The position numbers were made by a program, and so were the translations under genes. A DNA stretch of 64,000 nt, from the NCBI RefSeq assembly GCF_000411135.1, contig NZ_KE150263.1, positions 372,594 to 436,593 of the forward strand, written 5' to 3'. This DNA is from Actinotignum schaalii FB123-CNA-2. GTDB taxonomy: Bacteria; Actinomycetota; Actinomycetes; Actinomycetales; Actinomycetaceae. Of the stretch, positions 18,751 to 27,144 are shown piece after piece (the stretch's first letter is position 1; every line of letters starts with the position of its first letter). The notes under the pieces are model-generated. The model saw only the letters and a list, made by a program, of their open reading frames with translations, did no database searches and was not told where the DNA came from.

Positions 18751-19806
18751 ATGATTGATTTTATTTCCCCGCTGGAATTGTGGGGAACCTACATTTTCCG
18801 CACCATGTTGATCGGCACCACCCTCATCGGGGTGTTTTCCGGGGTGGCGGGCTGCCTGCTTTATTTGCGCCGCCAGTCACTGGTTTCCGATGTTATCGGG
18901 CACAGCTCCATTCTCGGTGTTGTTGCCGCGTTCACCGTGGCGACGCTGCTGGGCGCTGATGGGCGCTCGATGGTGATCCTAGTTCTCGGGGCGAGCGCGG
19001 CGGCGATGTGCGCCGTCGTTCTCACGAATATCATCGTGGCGCATTCGAAAGTGAAGCCGGATGCCGCCATGGCGATCTGCCTCTCGCTGTTTTACGGCGG
19101 CGGGATGGTGTGCCTGCGCCTCCTCACCCATTCTCACCTGCCCAATCGCGGCGGGATCGACAGCTACATGTTCGGAAATGCTGCGAATGTACGCGCCGGG
19201 GACCTGGTGACCATCGCGGTATTCGGGCTGCTCACCGTCGCGGTGATCCTCGCTTTCTTTAAAGAAATCAAATTGGTAACTTTCGATCCGGTCACGGCAC
19301 AATTGCAGGGTTTCAGCCCGCGCGTGCTCACCCCGCTCATGCTGGTGCTGGTTACCATCGCCATCGTTATTGGAATTAAGGGCGTGGGGCTTATTCTCAT
19401 GGTGGCTTTCGCAATTATGCCGGCCGCGGCCGCGCGCCAGTGGACGCACCGCATGTCCTCGATGATGGTGCTGGCCGGTATTTTCGGTGGGCTTGCGGGC
19501 GCGGCGGGGGCGTACCTGTCCGTGTGCCTGGGCAAGGTTCCCACCGGCCCCGTTGTGGTCATCCACCTTTTCGTTATTTTCGCCTTGTCTTTGCTGGCCG
19601 CGCCGCGCCGCTCCATCGTGGTGGTGGCATTGCGTCAGCGGCGTTTGCGTGAAGATCTAGTGGCGCGGGCACGCGCTGCTACCGCGGCTCCGGTTACGGG
19701 AACGGTAACAGCCACCGCAGCGGTGCAAAAATCGGCGACGACGCCGGCGCCTGCGGCGCCGGCCGGTGTGGCAGCGCCCGCTGGTTCGGAAAGGAGTGAG
19801 CGATGA
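18751..19806 (+). CDS. Metal ABC transporter permease (first)
   Basis: This 351-aa membrane protein of the ABC-3 permease family has about eight to nine helices. Its C-terminal 60 residues are rich in Ala, Thr and Pro and lie outside the domain. Conserved features include LVSDVIGHSSILG and GIKGVGLILMVAFAIMPAAA. It overlaps the next permease by 4 nt (ATGA). The two permeases probably form a heterodimer. Confidence 0.9.
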   Translation: MIDFISPLELWGTYIFRTMLIGTTLIGVFSGVAGCLLYLRRQSLVSDVIGHSSILGVVAAFTVATLLGADGRSMVILVLGASAAAMCAVVLTNIIVAHSKVKPDAAMAICLSLFYGGGMVCLRLLTHSHLPNRGGIDSYMFGNAANVRAGDLVTIAVFGLLTVAVILAFFKEIKLVTFDPVTAQLQGFSPRVLTPLMLVLVTIAIVIGIKGVGLILMVAFAIMPAAAARQWTHRMSSMMVLAGIFGGLAGAAGAYLSVCLGKVPTGPVVVIHLFVIFALSLLAAPRRSIVVVALRQRRLREDLVARARAATAAPVTGTVTATAAVQKSATTPAPAAPAGVAAPAGSERSER

Positions 19807-20777
19807 GTTTCATCGTGGCAGTGATGTTGCTTGCGGTGGTGACCGCGGTAACCTGCGCACTTCCCGGGGTTTTCCTGGTGTTACGTGGCCGATCCATGCT
19901 GGTGGATGCGATGTCCCACGCGGTGCTCCCGGGAATTGTTATCGGCACGATTCTTTCCGGTTCCACGCATTCCCCGATCATGGTGGTGTGCGCGGCGCTC
20001 ATGGGTTTGGTGGTGGTGCTAGGTGCCCAGCAATTGGATCGCACCCGGTTGCTGACCGGGGACGCCAGCCAGGGCGTGATTTTCCCGGTGCTTTTCGCCC
20101 TGGGTATTTTGTTGCTCTCGACCACACTTTCCCACGTCCATATTTGCCAGGACACTGTGCTCACCGGGGATCTCAATCTCATGGCTTTGAGCCCGGAACA
20201 TATCATCATCGGCGGTTACGATATTGGCCCGCGTACCATGTGGCAGCTGCTCGCGGTGTGCGCGCTCAACGCTATTTTCATCGCGGTGTTTTTCCGGGTG
20301 CTCAAAACCGATACCTTCGACAGTGATTTCGCGGCTACTATCGGGTTCCCGGTGCGGGCGGTGGAGCTGGGGCTCATGATGCTGGTCTCGCTGACCGTGG
20401 TGGCGGCTTTCAATGCCGCGGGGGCGATCCTCGTGATCGCTCTTATGGTGGTTCCGGCCGCCACGGCGATTCTTTTCGCCCGCTCGCTGCGCCACCTTCT
20501 GGTTCTCACCATGATTATTGCGGTGGCCGAGGCTCTTCTCGGGTTCGTGCTGGCCCTGTACCTGGATTTGGCGACCTCGGCGATGATGGCTTTCACCGAT
20601 GGGGTGGTGTTCTTGAGCGCGCTGGCCTGGTACAAGCTGAGCGGGCGCGCGGCGGCGCGTAGCCACCGGCGCACCCTGAGTGTGCCGGCCGCTGCCGCGG
20701 GCGCTGCCGTGCCTAACGGCGCGACGGAAGGTGCCGGCGCTACGTGCGTGGCCAGCGCTGCCCGTACTGCCGGATAA
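19803..20777 (+). CDS. Metal ABC transporter permease (second)
   Basis: This is the second ABC-3 family permease of the operon, 324 aa, with about nine helices and motifs LVDAMSHAVLPGIVIG and GAILVIALMVVPAATA. The start overlaps the preceding gene and is preceded by AAGGAGTGAGCG. The last 40 residues are a low-complexity Ala/Gly tail. It ends 6 nt before the convergent helicase gene. Confidence 0.9.
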   Translation: MSFIVAVMLLAVVTAVTCALPGVFLVLRGRSMLVDAMSHAVLPGIVIGTILSGSTHSPIMVVCAALMGLVVVLGAQQLDRTRLLTGDASQGVIFPVLFALGILLLSTTLSHVHICQDTVLTGDLNLMALSPEHIIIGGYDIGPRTMWQLLAVCALNAIFIAVFFRVLKTDTFDSDFAATIGFPVRAVELGLMMLVSLTVVAAFNAAGAILVIALMVVPAATAILFARSLRHLLVLTMIIAVAEALLGFVLALYLDLATSAMMAFTDGVVFLSALAWYKLSGRAAARSHRRTLSVPAAAAGAAVPNGATEGAGATCVASAARTAG

Positions 20778-20783
20778 GCGCAG

Positions 20784-23471
20784 CTACTTCTCCACTTTCG
20801 TCAAGGGAGCGAAGCGCAGCATCAAGCGTTTCGTGACCGAGCCGAAAGCAACTTTTGCGGTGGTGGACTTTCCTCGGCCTTCGAAGCCGAGGATGGTCCC
20901 CCGCCCGAAGGAGCGGTGTTCCACGGTGTCACCCACCGCGAAGCCCTTGGTATCCGCTGCGGTATCAGCCGCGCCCGCCGCGCTAGGTGTGCCTGAGGTG
21001 CCTGGGGTGCCGCTCGAACCGCCAACCGCGGAACCACCCGAACAGCCGGCCGCGGTATGCGCACTACCGGCGGAATCTGCCTGGGAGGCCGAGTTCGCGG
21101 CGGCGGGTACCCCGAGTTTCCCTGGTTTAAATTTGCCCGAACCGATAACTGGTCCAGCGTCGTCGTCAAAGAACGATGAGGCGCGCCGCTGCCGACTCCC
21201 CCACCCGTATCCAGAACCGATACCGGATCCGATGCCGGCCCCGCGCACGAGATCCTGGGAGGAATGCTCCCGACGCCAGTCAATAAGTTCGGGTGGGATT
21301 TCTTCAATGAAACGCGAGGGCGGGAATTCCTGGGGGGCGCCCCAGGAGGAGCGCGCTGCCGCCCGCGATATATAAAGGCGTTCGCGTGCGCGAGTGAAGG
21401 CCACGTAGGCGAGACGGCGTTCCTCAGCCAATTCGCGCCGGTCATCCAGGGAGCGCATATGCGGGAAGGTGCCATCTTCCAGGCCGGTCACGAACACAAC
21501 CGGGAATTCCAGACCTTTCGCGGTGTGGACCGTCATGAGGGTGGTTTCCCCTTCGGATTCGCTACCTTCGGGAAGTCGATCCGTATCCGAAACTAGCGAA
21601 ATCTGGTCCAGCCACTCCCCCAGCCCAGCATCCGGATTTTGGGCGGAAAATTCCACCGCGACCGCGTGTAATTCGGCCAGGTTTTCCACCCGGCTGAGGT
21701 CCTGCGGGTCTTTGGATTCTTGTAACACGGCCAGGTACCCGGATTCGTCCATGAGGTAATCGAGGATATCCGCGGGTTTACCGCCGGCCTCCGCTTCACC
21801 GCGGGCCTGTTCTAGGATGCGGGCCAGAGCGGCGACGGCGCTGCGGGCCCGGGCTGTCAGCCCCGCAACCTCGCCACGCTCCGGGTGAGGACTAGCCACA
21901 TCCGCTACCGCAGCGCCGAAGGAAATATTCCAGCGTTGGGCATGGGTGGCCAGATGGCCCTGCGCGGTATCCCCCACCCCGCGTTTCGGTTCGTTAATAA
22001 TGCGGCGCAGCGAGACGGTATCATCCGGGTTCGCCACCGCGTGCAGGTACGCGAGGGCATCCTTGATTTCTTTACGTTCGTAGAAGCGAGTACCGCCAAT
22101 CACCCGGTAGGGAATCCCGGAGCGCACGAACATTTCTTCCAGGGCCCGCGCCTGGGAATTAGTGCGGTAAAACACCGCCACATCCCCGTAGCGCACCCCG
22201 TTATCATCCCGGAGCCGGTCAATTTCCGTGACAACGAAATGGGCTTCATCGCTTTCCGAATCGGCCACGTAGCCGGTGATCTTTTCCCCGCTACCCGAAT
22301 CCGTCCACAGTTTTTTGGGCCGGCGCCCTTCATTGTGGGAGATCACAGCATTGGCAGCCGAGAGAATATTTTGGGTGGAGCGATAGTTTTGCTCCAGGAC
22401 CACGCTGGTGGCATCCGCGAAATCTTTTTCAAAATCCTCAATATTGCGGATAGTGGCCCCGCGGAAGGCGTAAATGGACTGATCGGCATCGCCCACCACG
22501 GTGAGGGAGGAGCGTTCCGGGCCTTGCCCGGCCAGGGTGCGCACCAGAACATACTGGGCGTGGTTGGTGTCCTGATATTCGTCCACCAAAATATGGCGGA
22601 AACGCGTGCGGTAGCGTTCGGCAATATCTGGATGGGAGGTGAGCACCTCCACCGTGCGCATAATAAGATCATCAAAATCCAGCGCATTGGCACGCTCCAG
22701 GCGATTCTGGTAAACGGCATATGCCTGGGCCAGAACCTGCCCGTCCCGATCGGTGGCGGCCGCGGCCTGCGCAGCCGGGGTAACCAGTTCATCTTTGAGA
22801 TTGGAGACCTGGCGGCTGAGCATTTTGGGTGGGTAGGCCCGGATGTCAATATTTTCTTCCCGGCACACCATGGTCATAAGACGCTGGGAATCTGCGGCAT
22901 CGTAAATAGTAAAAGTGGAACGCATCCCGAGCGCACGGTGTTCGGCGCGCAGAATCCGCACGCAGGCAGAATGGAAGGTGGAGATCCACATACCGCGGGC
23001 CAGGCCGCCGAGCATTCCCTCCAAGCGTTCGCGCATTTCCCGGGCGGCCTTATTGGTGAAAGTGATGGCGAGGATATTGGCCGGATGAGCCTGCCCGGTG
23101 GCGATGAGGTAGGCAATACGCGAGGTAAGTACCCGGGTTTTCCCCGAGCCGGCCCCGGCGACCACGAGCAGTGGACCGCCGGTGTGGACCACGGCCTCCC
23201 GCTGGGCGCTATTGAGGCCGGTGAGAATACGCTCCGCAGCCCCGCTGATGCCACCCGAACGTTCGTTTCCTGCCAATGCGGGTGCTGGTGTGGCGGGGCC
23301 CACCGGCGTAGCGCGGACTGCTGACGCGGTTTGACCCGCGGATGCAGTTTCCGCAACCGGGTTAAGCCGGGCGGGCACGCCCGAGCGGCGCCCCACTGTA
23401 GCCCCGGCTTGCTGGGCGGCTGCTACGCGCTCCCGCAGCCGTGCGATTGTTGACTTGTACGATTCCTCCAT
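20784..23471 (-). CDS. pcrA: ATP-dependent DNA helicase PcrA/UvrD
   Basis: This is a superfamily 1A 3'-5' helicase used in nucleotide excision repair, replication restart and RNA polymerase backtracking. The 895-aa protein shows GLNSAQREAV (Q motif), GAGSGKTR (motif I), VDEYQDTNH (II), GDADQSIYAFRG (III), QNYRST (IV), TVHTAKGLEF (V) and VAFTRARERL (VI). A Gly/Ser/Thr-rich linker precedes a C-terminal Tudor-like segment (GDTVEHRSFGRGTILGFEGRG), the RNA polymerase-binding module of PcrA. An extra N-terminal stretch of about 85 residues, rich in Ala, precedes motif Q. The start at 23471 follows AGAAGGGCT. Confidence 0.95.
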   Translation of the reverse strand: MEESYKSTIARLRERVAAAQQAGATVGRRSGVPARLNPVAETASAGQTASAVRATPVGPATPAPALAGNERSGGISGAAERILTGLNSAQREAVVHTGGPLLVVAGAGSGKTRVLTSRIAYLIATGQAHPANILAITFTNKAAREMRERLEGMLGGLARGMWISTFHSACVRILRAEHRALGMRSTFTIYDAADSQRLMTMVCREENIDIRAYPPKMLSRQVSNLKDELVTPAAQAAAATDRDGQVLAQAYAVYQNRLERANALDFDDLIMRTVEVLTSHPDIAERYRTRFRHILVDEYQDTNHAQYVLVRTLAGQGPERSSLTVVGDADQSIYAFRGATIRNIEDFEKDFADATSVVLEQNYRSTQNILSAANAVISHNEGRRPKKLWTDSGSGEKITGYVADSESDEAHFVVTEIDRLRDDNGVRYGDVAVFYRTNSQARALEEMFVRSGIPYRVIGGTRFYERKEIKDALAYLHAVANPDDTVSLRRIINEPKRGVGDTAQGHLATHAQRWNISFGAAVADVASPHPERGEVAGLTARARSAVAALARILEQARGEAEAGGKPADILDYLMDESGYLAVLQESKDPQDLSRVENLAELHAVAVEFSAQNPDAGLGEWLDQISLVSDTDRLPEGSESEGETTLMTVHTAKGLEFPVVFVTGLEDGTFPHMRSLDDRRELAEERRLAYVAFTRARERLYISRAAARSSWGAPQEFPPSRFIEEIPPELIDWRREHSSQDLVRGAGIGSGIGSGYGWGSRQRRASSFFDDDAGPVIGSGKFKPGKLGVPAAANSASQADSAGSAHTAAGCSGGSAVGGSSGTPGTSGTPSAAGAADTAADTKGFAVGDTVEHRSFGRGTILGFEGRGKSTTAKVAFGSVTKRLMLRFAPLTKVEK

Positions 23472-23541
23472 AGCCCTTCTAGGGTACGACACCACCCCGA
23501 CACAAAAAACGTTCCGGAGCTGTGTAGCGCTGTCAGTCCGC

Positions 23542-24921
23542 TCACCGTGCCGGGTGGACTCGCACCGCGTGTTCATTAGTGAAGGCACGCAAGCCCCAGG
23601 CGCCTTCCTCCCGGCCGTAACCGGACCGGTTAATCCCACCAAAGGGCCACGTGGGCGCCGATTCACGGTGCTTATTGATAATGGTCATCCCTGCGGCGAG
23701 CCGTGCCGCGAAGCGCTGCGCTTTCTCCAGATCCTGACTCCACACCGAGGATTGCAAACCGTAGGCGGTGCTATTGGCCAGCGCGAGGGCTTCTTCCTCA
23801 TCCGCGACCCGGTAAAGCGCCACCACCGGCCCGAATACTTCGTTGCACGCGATATCGTGACCGGCGGGGATATCGGTAAGCAGTGCCGGGGTCATATAGG
23901 CACCGGGACGGTCAATTTTTTCACCACCGTAGTGGAGGTGCGCTCCAACGGCGACGGCGCTCGCTACCCGCCGCACCACGTCATCACGTGCGGCAATCGA
24001 GGACAGCGGCCCCATATCCGTGGCCGGATCATCATAGGGTCCCACCACAATGCTTGCGATCTCCGTGCGGGCCGCCGCTAAGAATTCCTCAAAAACACTA
24101 TCCAAGACGATAATGCGCTTATTCGAGGTACACACCTGCCCGGCGTTGAAAACACGCGTGCGCACCGCCTCGCGCGCCACCGCGGGGATATCAGCGGCAT
24201 CTAGGACCACCATGGCGTCATTACCGCCCAATTCCAAGAGGGAGCGTTTCGTGTACTTTCCGGCCAATTCCGCAACCGAGGACCCTGCTCGGTCCGAGCC
24301 GGTGAGCGATACTCCTTTAACGCGCGGATCTGCTAGCACATGCTCCGTATCCTCGATATCCAGGTAGATATTCTGGTACACCCCGGAGGGTAGGCCAGCC
24401 TCCCGCAGCAACGCCTCGAAAGCAGCCGAGGAGCGCGGGCAGATCTCTGCCTGTTTCATGAGGACGGTATTCCCGACCATGAGTTGGGGTAGTGCGAAAC
24501 GGGCGATTTGAGAATAGGGAAAATTCCACGGCATGATTCCCAGCAGGACACCCAGCGGCTGATGGAGCACGTAGGTAAGAATGCCGTCCTCAGCATCCAG
24601 CGTGGTGGGTTCCAGATAGCGCGGCGCGTTATCCGCAAACCAGTGGGCATGGTGGCTGACCGTGGCGAGTTCCGCGGCGCCGTCGCGCAACGGTTTACCC
24701 ATTTCGCGCCCGATGAGCTCAGCAAGTTCATCGGAGCGCTCCGTGACGAGTTCCCCGAAGCGGTGCAGGATTTCGCTACGGCGTGCCATTGGGGTATCCC
24801 GCCACGTGGTAAAAGCATCCCAGGCAGCTCCGATCACACCGGGGATAGCAGCGGTGGGAAGGGAGGCGAAGCGTTCTTCCACCTCTCCGGTATTGGGGTT
24901 ATGCACGCGGTAGTGACTCAT
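23542..24921 (-). CDS. Aldehyde dehydrogenase (succinate-semialdehyde dehydrogenase-like)
   Basis: This 459-aa NAD(P)-dependent aldehyde dehydrogenase is of the GabD/SSADH type. The glutamate motif LLELGGNDAM and the catalytic cysteine in FNAGQVCTSNKR are both present, as is the C-terminal PFGGINRSGYGREEG. The likely substrate is succinate semialdehyde or another small aldehyde, by family only. TAAGCT lies 6 nt before the ATG with no clear ribosome binding site, so the transcript is probably leaderless. It stands alone upstream of pcrA on the same strand. Confidence 0.88.
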   Translation of the reverse strand: MSHYRVHNPNTGEVEERFASLPTAAIPGVIGAAWDAFTTWRDTPMARRSEILHRFGELVTERSDELAELIGREMGKPLRDGAAELATVSHHAHWFADNAPRYLEPTTLDAEDGILTYVLHQPLGVLLGIMPWNFPYSQIARFALPQLMVGNTVLMKQAEICPRSSAAFEALLREAGLPSGVYQNIYLDIEDTEHVLADPRVKGVSLTGSDRAGSSVAELAGKYTKRSLLELGGNDAMVVLDAADIPAVAREAVRTRVFNAGQVCTSNKRIIVLDSVFEEFLAAARTEIASIVVGPYDDPATDMGPLSSIAARDDVVRRVASAVAVGAHLHYGGEKIDRPGAYMTPALLTDIPAGHDIACNEVFGPVVALYRVADEEEALALANSTAYGLQSSVWSQDLEKAQRFAARLAAGMTIINKHRESAPTWPFGGINRSGYGREEGAWGLRAFTNEHAVRVHPAR

Positions 24922-24927
24922 AGCCCT

Positions 24928-24933
24928 AGCTTA
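24928..24933 (-). promoter_or_regulatory. -10 box of a probable leaderless transcript (aldehyde dehydrogenase)
   Basis: TAAGCT on the minus strand ends 6 nt before the ATG at 24921. Confidence 0.5.
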
Positions 24934-25013
24934 CTGTGTTGCGGCCCACTGCGGCGGGGGAACCCGGCTATCATGGGGACATTAGTCCTAGATAAGAGAA
25001 AGGAGTGGTGAAC

Positions 25014-25787
25014 GTGGGAGATTTCTTTACTGGGGAAAGCGCCCCGGGAATGATTGATTGGGCCTCGATGCCCACCTACAACACCATTATGGCCATCGCG
25101 GCCGGGGTGGGCTTGATGTTGGTTGGCCGGCTGCTGGTGCAGTTGCGCAGCGCGGTTCCAGCGGAAGTTGCCGGAGCTGGAGCGGATACCGATAAGGCCG
25201 TGAGCCTGGATGGATACACCCTGGGCTTCTTCGTGACCGGCCTAATCCAGACGCTGACCGGCCTGCATATGTCCCTCACGTGGCCGCTGGCCGCCGGGGG
25301 CTTCCCCTTTGACAATATTATCTTTGGAGAAACCTGCCTCGGCTTCGGGGTGCTCTTGCTGGCGGCGAGTTTCATCCTGTGGAAGCGCGGGGATCGTATC
25401 CTCGCTTCCGACGCTCCCTTCCACACTTTCGCCCGGATTGCCCGCCCCGTCTCCATTTTCGCGCTGGCAATGGGCTTGGCGTTATTGGCAATTATGTGCG
25501 CCGGGATGGTCTATCAATTCTTTGCGGCGCCTCCCCAGGAGCCGATTTCTGGGTCCTTCGCGACTTACCCCTGGCTGGAATCCATCGCCCTCTCCGCAGT
25601 CTTTGGCCTGGCCGGTGTGGGCGCGATTCTCTTCTTCGCCGCGGTGCGGCTGAATGCCCGCGGGCAGGTACGTGACGGCGTAGTGAACGCCGCCTACTGG
25701 TGTCTGGTTGTCAGCGGGGTGATCTTCATGCTCTTCGGTGCGATGAATTTCTATACCCATATCGGGCTTGTGGTCAATACCATGTAG
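25014..25787 (+). CDS. DUF981-like integral membrane protein
   Basis: This protein of about 257 aa has seven predicted membrane helices. The opening segment WASMPTYNTIMA and the block FGETCLGFG resemble the DUF981 family of bacterial membrane proteins of unknown function. The start is chosen at GTG 25014, which sits 8 nt after AAAGGAG; GTG 25008 is too close to that site. It is a single gene between the aldehyde dehydrogenase and pflA and is followed by strong hairpins. Confidence 0.65.
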   Translation: MGDFFTGESAPGMIDWASMPTYNTIMAIAAGVGLMLVGRLLVQLRSAVPAEVAGAGADTDKAVSLDGYTLGFFVTGLIQTLTGLHMSLTWPLAAGGFPFDNIIFGETCLGFGVLLLAASFILWKRGDRILASDAPFHTFARIARPVSIFALAMGLALLAIMCAGMVYQFFAAPPQEPISGSFATYPWLESIALSAVFGLAGVGAILFFAAVRLNARGQVRDGVVNAAYWCLVVSGVIFMLFGAMNFYTHIGLVVNTM

Positions 25788-25816
25788 CGCTGCCAAACTG
25801 GTGCGTCGCCCGGTCT

Positions 25817-25885
25817 AGCTGCGGCCGCCCCGCGGTGGCCGCAGCTGCGGCGTCGTACCCCACGTTTTAGGTACGACGGCGCAGC
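25817..25885. terminator. Two adjacent strong hairpins after the DUF981-like gene
   Basis: The first hairpin has a perfect 10-bp stem (25817-25826 with 25837-25846). The second pairs GCTGCGGCGTCGTACC (25844-25859) with 25870-25885, 15 of 16 matched. They share three bases, so they compete. Neither is followed by a T-run, so they may block 3' decay or read-through rather than terminate. The second is built from the recurrent intergenic word of this window. Confidence 0.5.
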
Positions 25886-25922
25886 ACCGAGCAGTGCGTA
25901 CCCCACGCAGGCACGCACACAA

Positions 25923-25954
25923 AAGGGCCGCGTCCCTCGCGGGACGCGGCCCTT
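25923..25954 (-). terminator. Rho-independent terminator of the pfl operon
   Basis: A perfect 14-bp stem (AAGGGCCGCGTCCC with its complement) closes on the tetraloop TCGC. Read on the minus strand it ends in CTTTTGTGTG. It begins 18 nt after the pflA stop codon. Confidence 0.85.
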
Positions 25955-25971
25955 GGCGTCATCCGTAGCGT

Positions 25972-26850
25972 TTAGAAAGCCGGGGTATTCAGCCCCAAGC
26001 GCCGGAAGTGCTCCCGCGCTTCTTCCACGGCTTGTGGTGACGGCGGTACGACGTCTTCCAGTTGGTAGTCGTAGCCAAGTGAATGCCACTTGTCTCGCCC
26101 CATCTGGTGGAACGGTAGAACTTCAACGCGGCTCACCGCGTTCTTCCACCGTGCAACGATCTTCGCAACGTTCTCCACGTTCTCCGGATCGTCTGTCAGC
26201 CCGGGCACGAGTACGAAACGTACCCAGATTTCCTTGCCCGCAGCAGCCAATCGATCACCAAAATCAATGGTCGGTTGCAGTTCGCGGCCGGTCGTGCGCT
26301 TATACACTTCTTCGGATCCGGATTTAACATCGAGCAACACCATGTCGATGTAACTCATCATTTCGTCGTCGACGTTACGCCCAAGATATCCGGAAGTATC
26401 GATACACGTATGGATTCCCATTTCCTTGGCACCGCGGAGCACGGTCTTGAGGAAAGCGGGTTGCATTAAGCATTCGCCACCCGAGATCGTGACCCCGCCA
26501 CCCGTCGCCTTGAACATGCGACGGTAGCGCTTCCAGCGCCGCAGCAATTCATCAGAATCCACCGGCTGACCGTCCTTCATGATGAAGGTGTCAGGGTTGT
26601 GACAGTACAAGCACCGCAGGGGGCACCCTGCCATGAATACTGTCATTCGGGTCCCGGGCCCGTCCACCGCGGTCACGAGTTCCCACGAGTGGACGGAACC
26701 GAGGGTTCCCTCGCGCATCTTGCGAAGCCGTTCTTTACGTTCGATGTCGTCGAGGACATCGATTCCTCCAAGACCGGCCCCCTGCAACCGACCGGTCGGC
26801 GCTTCGAAATCTTGAAGGCCGACCGGTGCTAGTCGCAACTCAGCAGACAA
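25972..26850 (-). CDS. pflA: Pyruvate formate-lyase activating enzyme
   Basis: This is a radical SAM enzyme that installs the glycyl radical on pyruvate formate-lyase. The 292-aa protein has the iron-sulfur motif CPLRCLYC (CxxxCxxC) and the downstream GGGVTISGGECLMQP. Compared with E. coli PflA (about 246 aa) it has roughly 45 extra residues before the radical SAM core, which begins near SVHSWELVTAVDGPG. It starts 3 nt after the stop of the separate glycyl-radical subunit gene. Its target glycine would lie on that small subunit rather than on the large one. Confidence 0.95.
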   Translation of the reverse strand: MSAELRLAPVGLQDFEAPTGRLQGAGLGGIDVLDDIERKERLRKMREGTLGSVHSWELVTAVDGPGTRMTVFMAGCPLRCLYCHNPDTFIMKDGQPVDSDELLRRWKRYRRMFKATGGGVTISGGECLMQPAFLKTVLRGAKEMGIHTCIDTSGYLGRNVDDEMMSYIDMVLLDVKSGSEEVYKRTTGRELQPTIDFGDRLAAAGKEIWVRFVLVPGLTDDPENVENVAKIVARWKNAVSRVEVLPFHQMGRDKWHSLGYDYQLEDVVPPSPQAVEEAREHFRRLGLNTPAF

Positions 26851-26853
26851 TGG

Positions 26854-27102
26854 TTATGCCGAGTGATGGAAGGTACGCGAAAGAACGTCGAGCTGCTGTT
26901 CGCGGGTCAGCTTCACGAAGTTGACAGCGTAGCCGGACACGCGAACGGTCAGGTTCGGGTACTTCTCGGGATGATCAATAGCGTCCTCGAGGGTGGAACG
27001 ATCCAGCACGTTGATATTGGCGTGGTACAGACCCTGCACCCCACCGTTATCTTCGCGAGCAGCCTTCATCGACTCGAGACGCTCTTCGTAGGTCTTAGCC
27101 AT
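26854..27102 (-). CDS. Separate glycyl-radical domain of pyruvate formate-lyase (GrcA-like)
   Basis: This 82-aa protein corresponds to the C-terminal end of a conventional pyruvate formate-lyase. The radical-site motif is RVSGYAV, with Gly57 as the radical residue. Residues 27-82 align well with the last 60 residues of E. coli PflB ([17 protein letters not shown], then [15 protein letters not shown]). About 20 N-terminal residues ([16 protein letters not shown]) are extra. It has its own ribosome binding site (GAAGGTAAAAA). E. coli has a spare subunit of this kind (GrcA/YfiD) next to a complete PflB; here the large subunit has no such domain, so this polypeptide should be essential for activity. 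Confidence 0.92.
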   Translation of the reverse strand: MAKTYEERLESMKAAREDNGGVQGLYHANINVLDRSTLEDAIDHPEKYPNLTVRVSGYAVNFVKLTREQQLDVLSRTFHHSA

Positions 27103-27144
27103 TTTTTACCTTCTTTTCTTTGTTGGGGGTTGAATCTTAGAGTT

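Noticed and set aside
21885-23324. 479-residue plus-strand frame opposite pcrA
   Set aside because: Antisense to helicase motifs, with no ribosome binding site and no recognisable domain.
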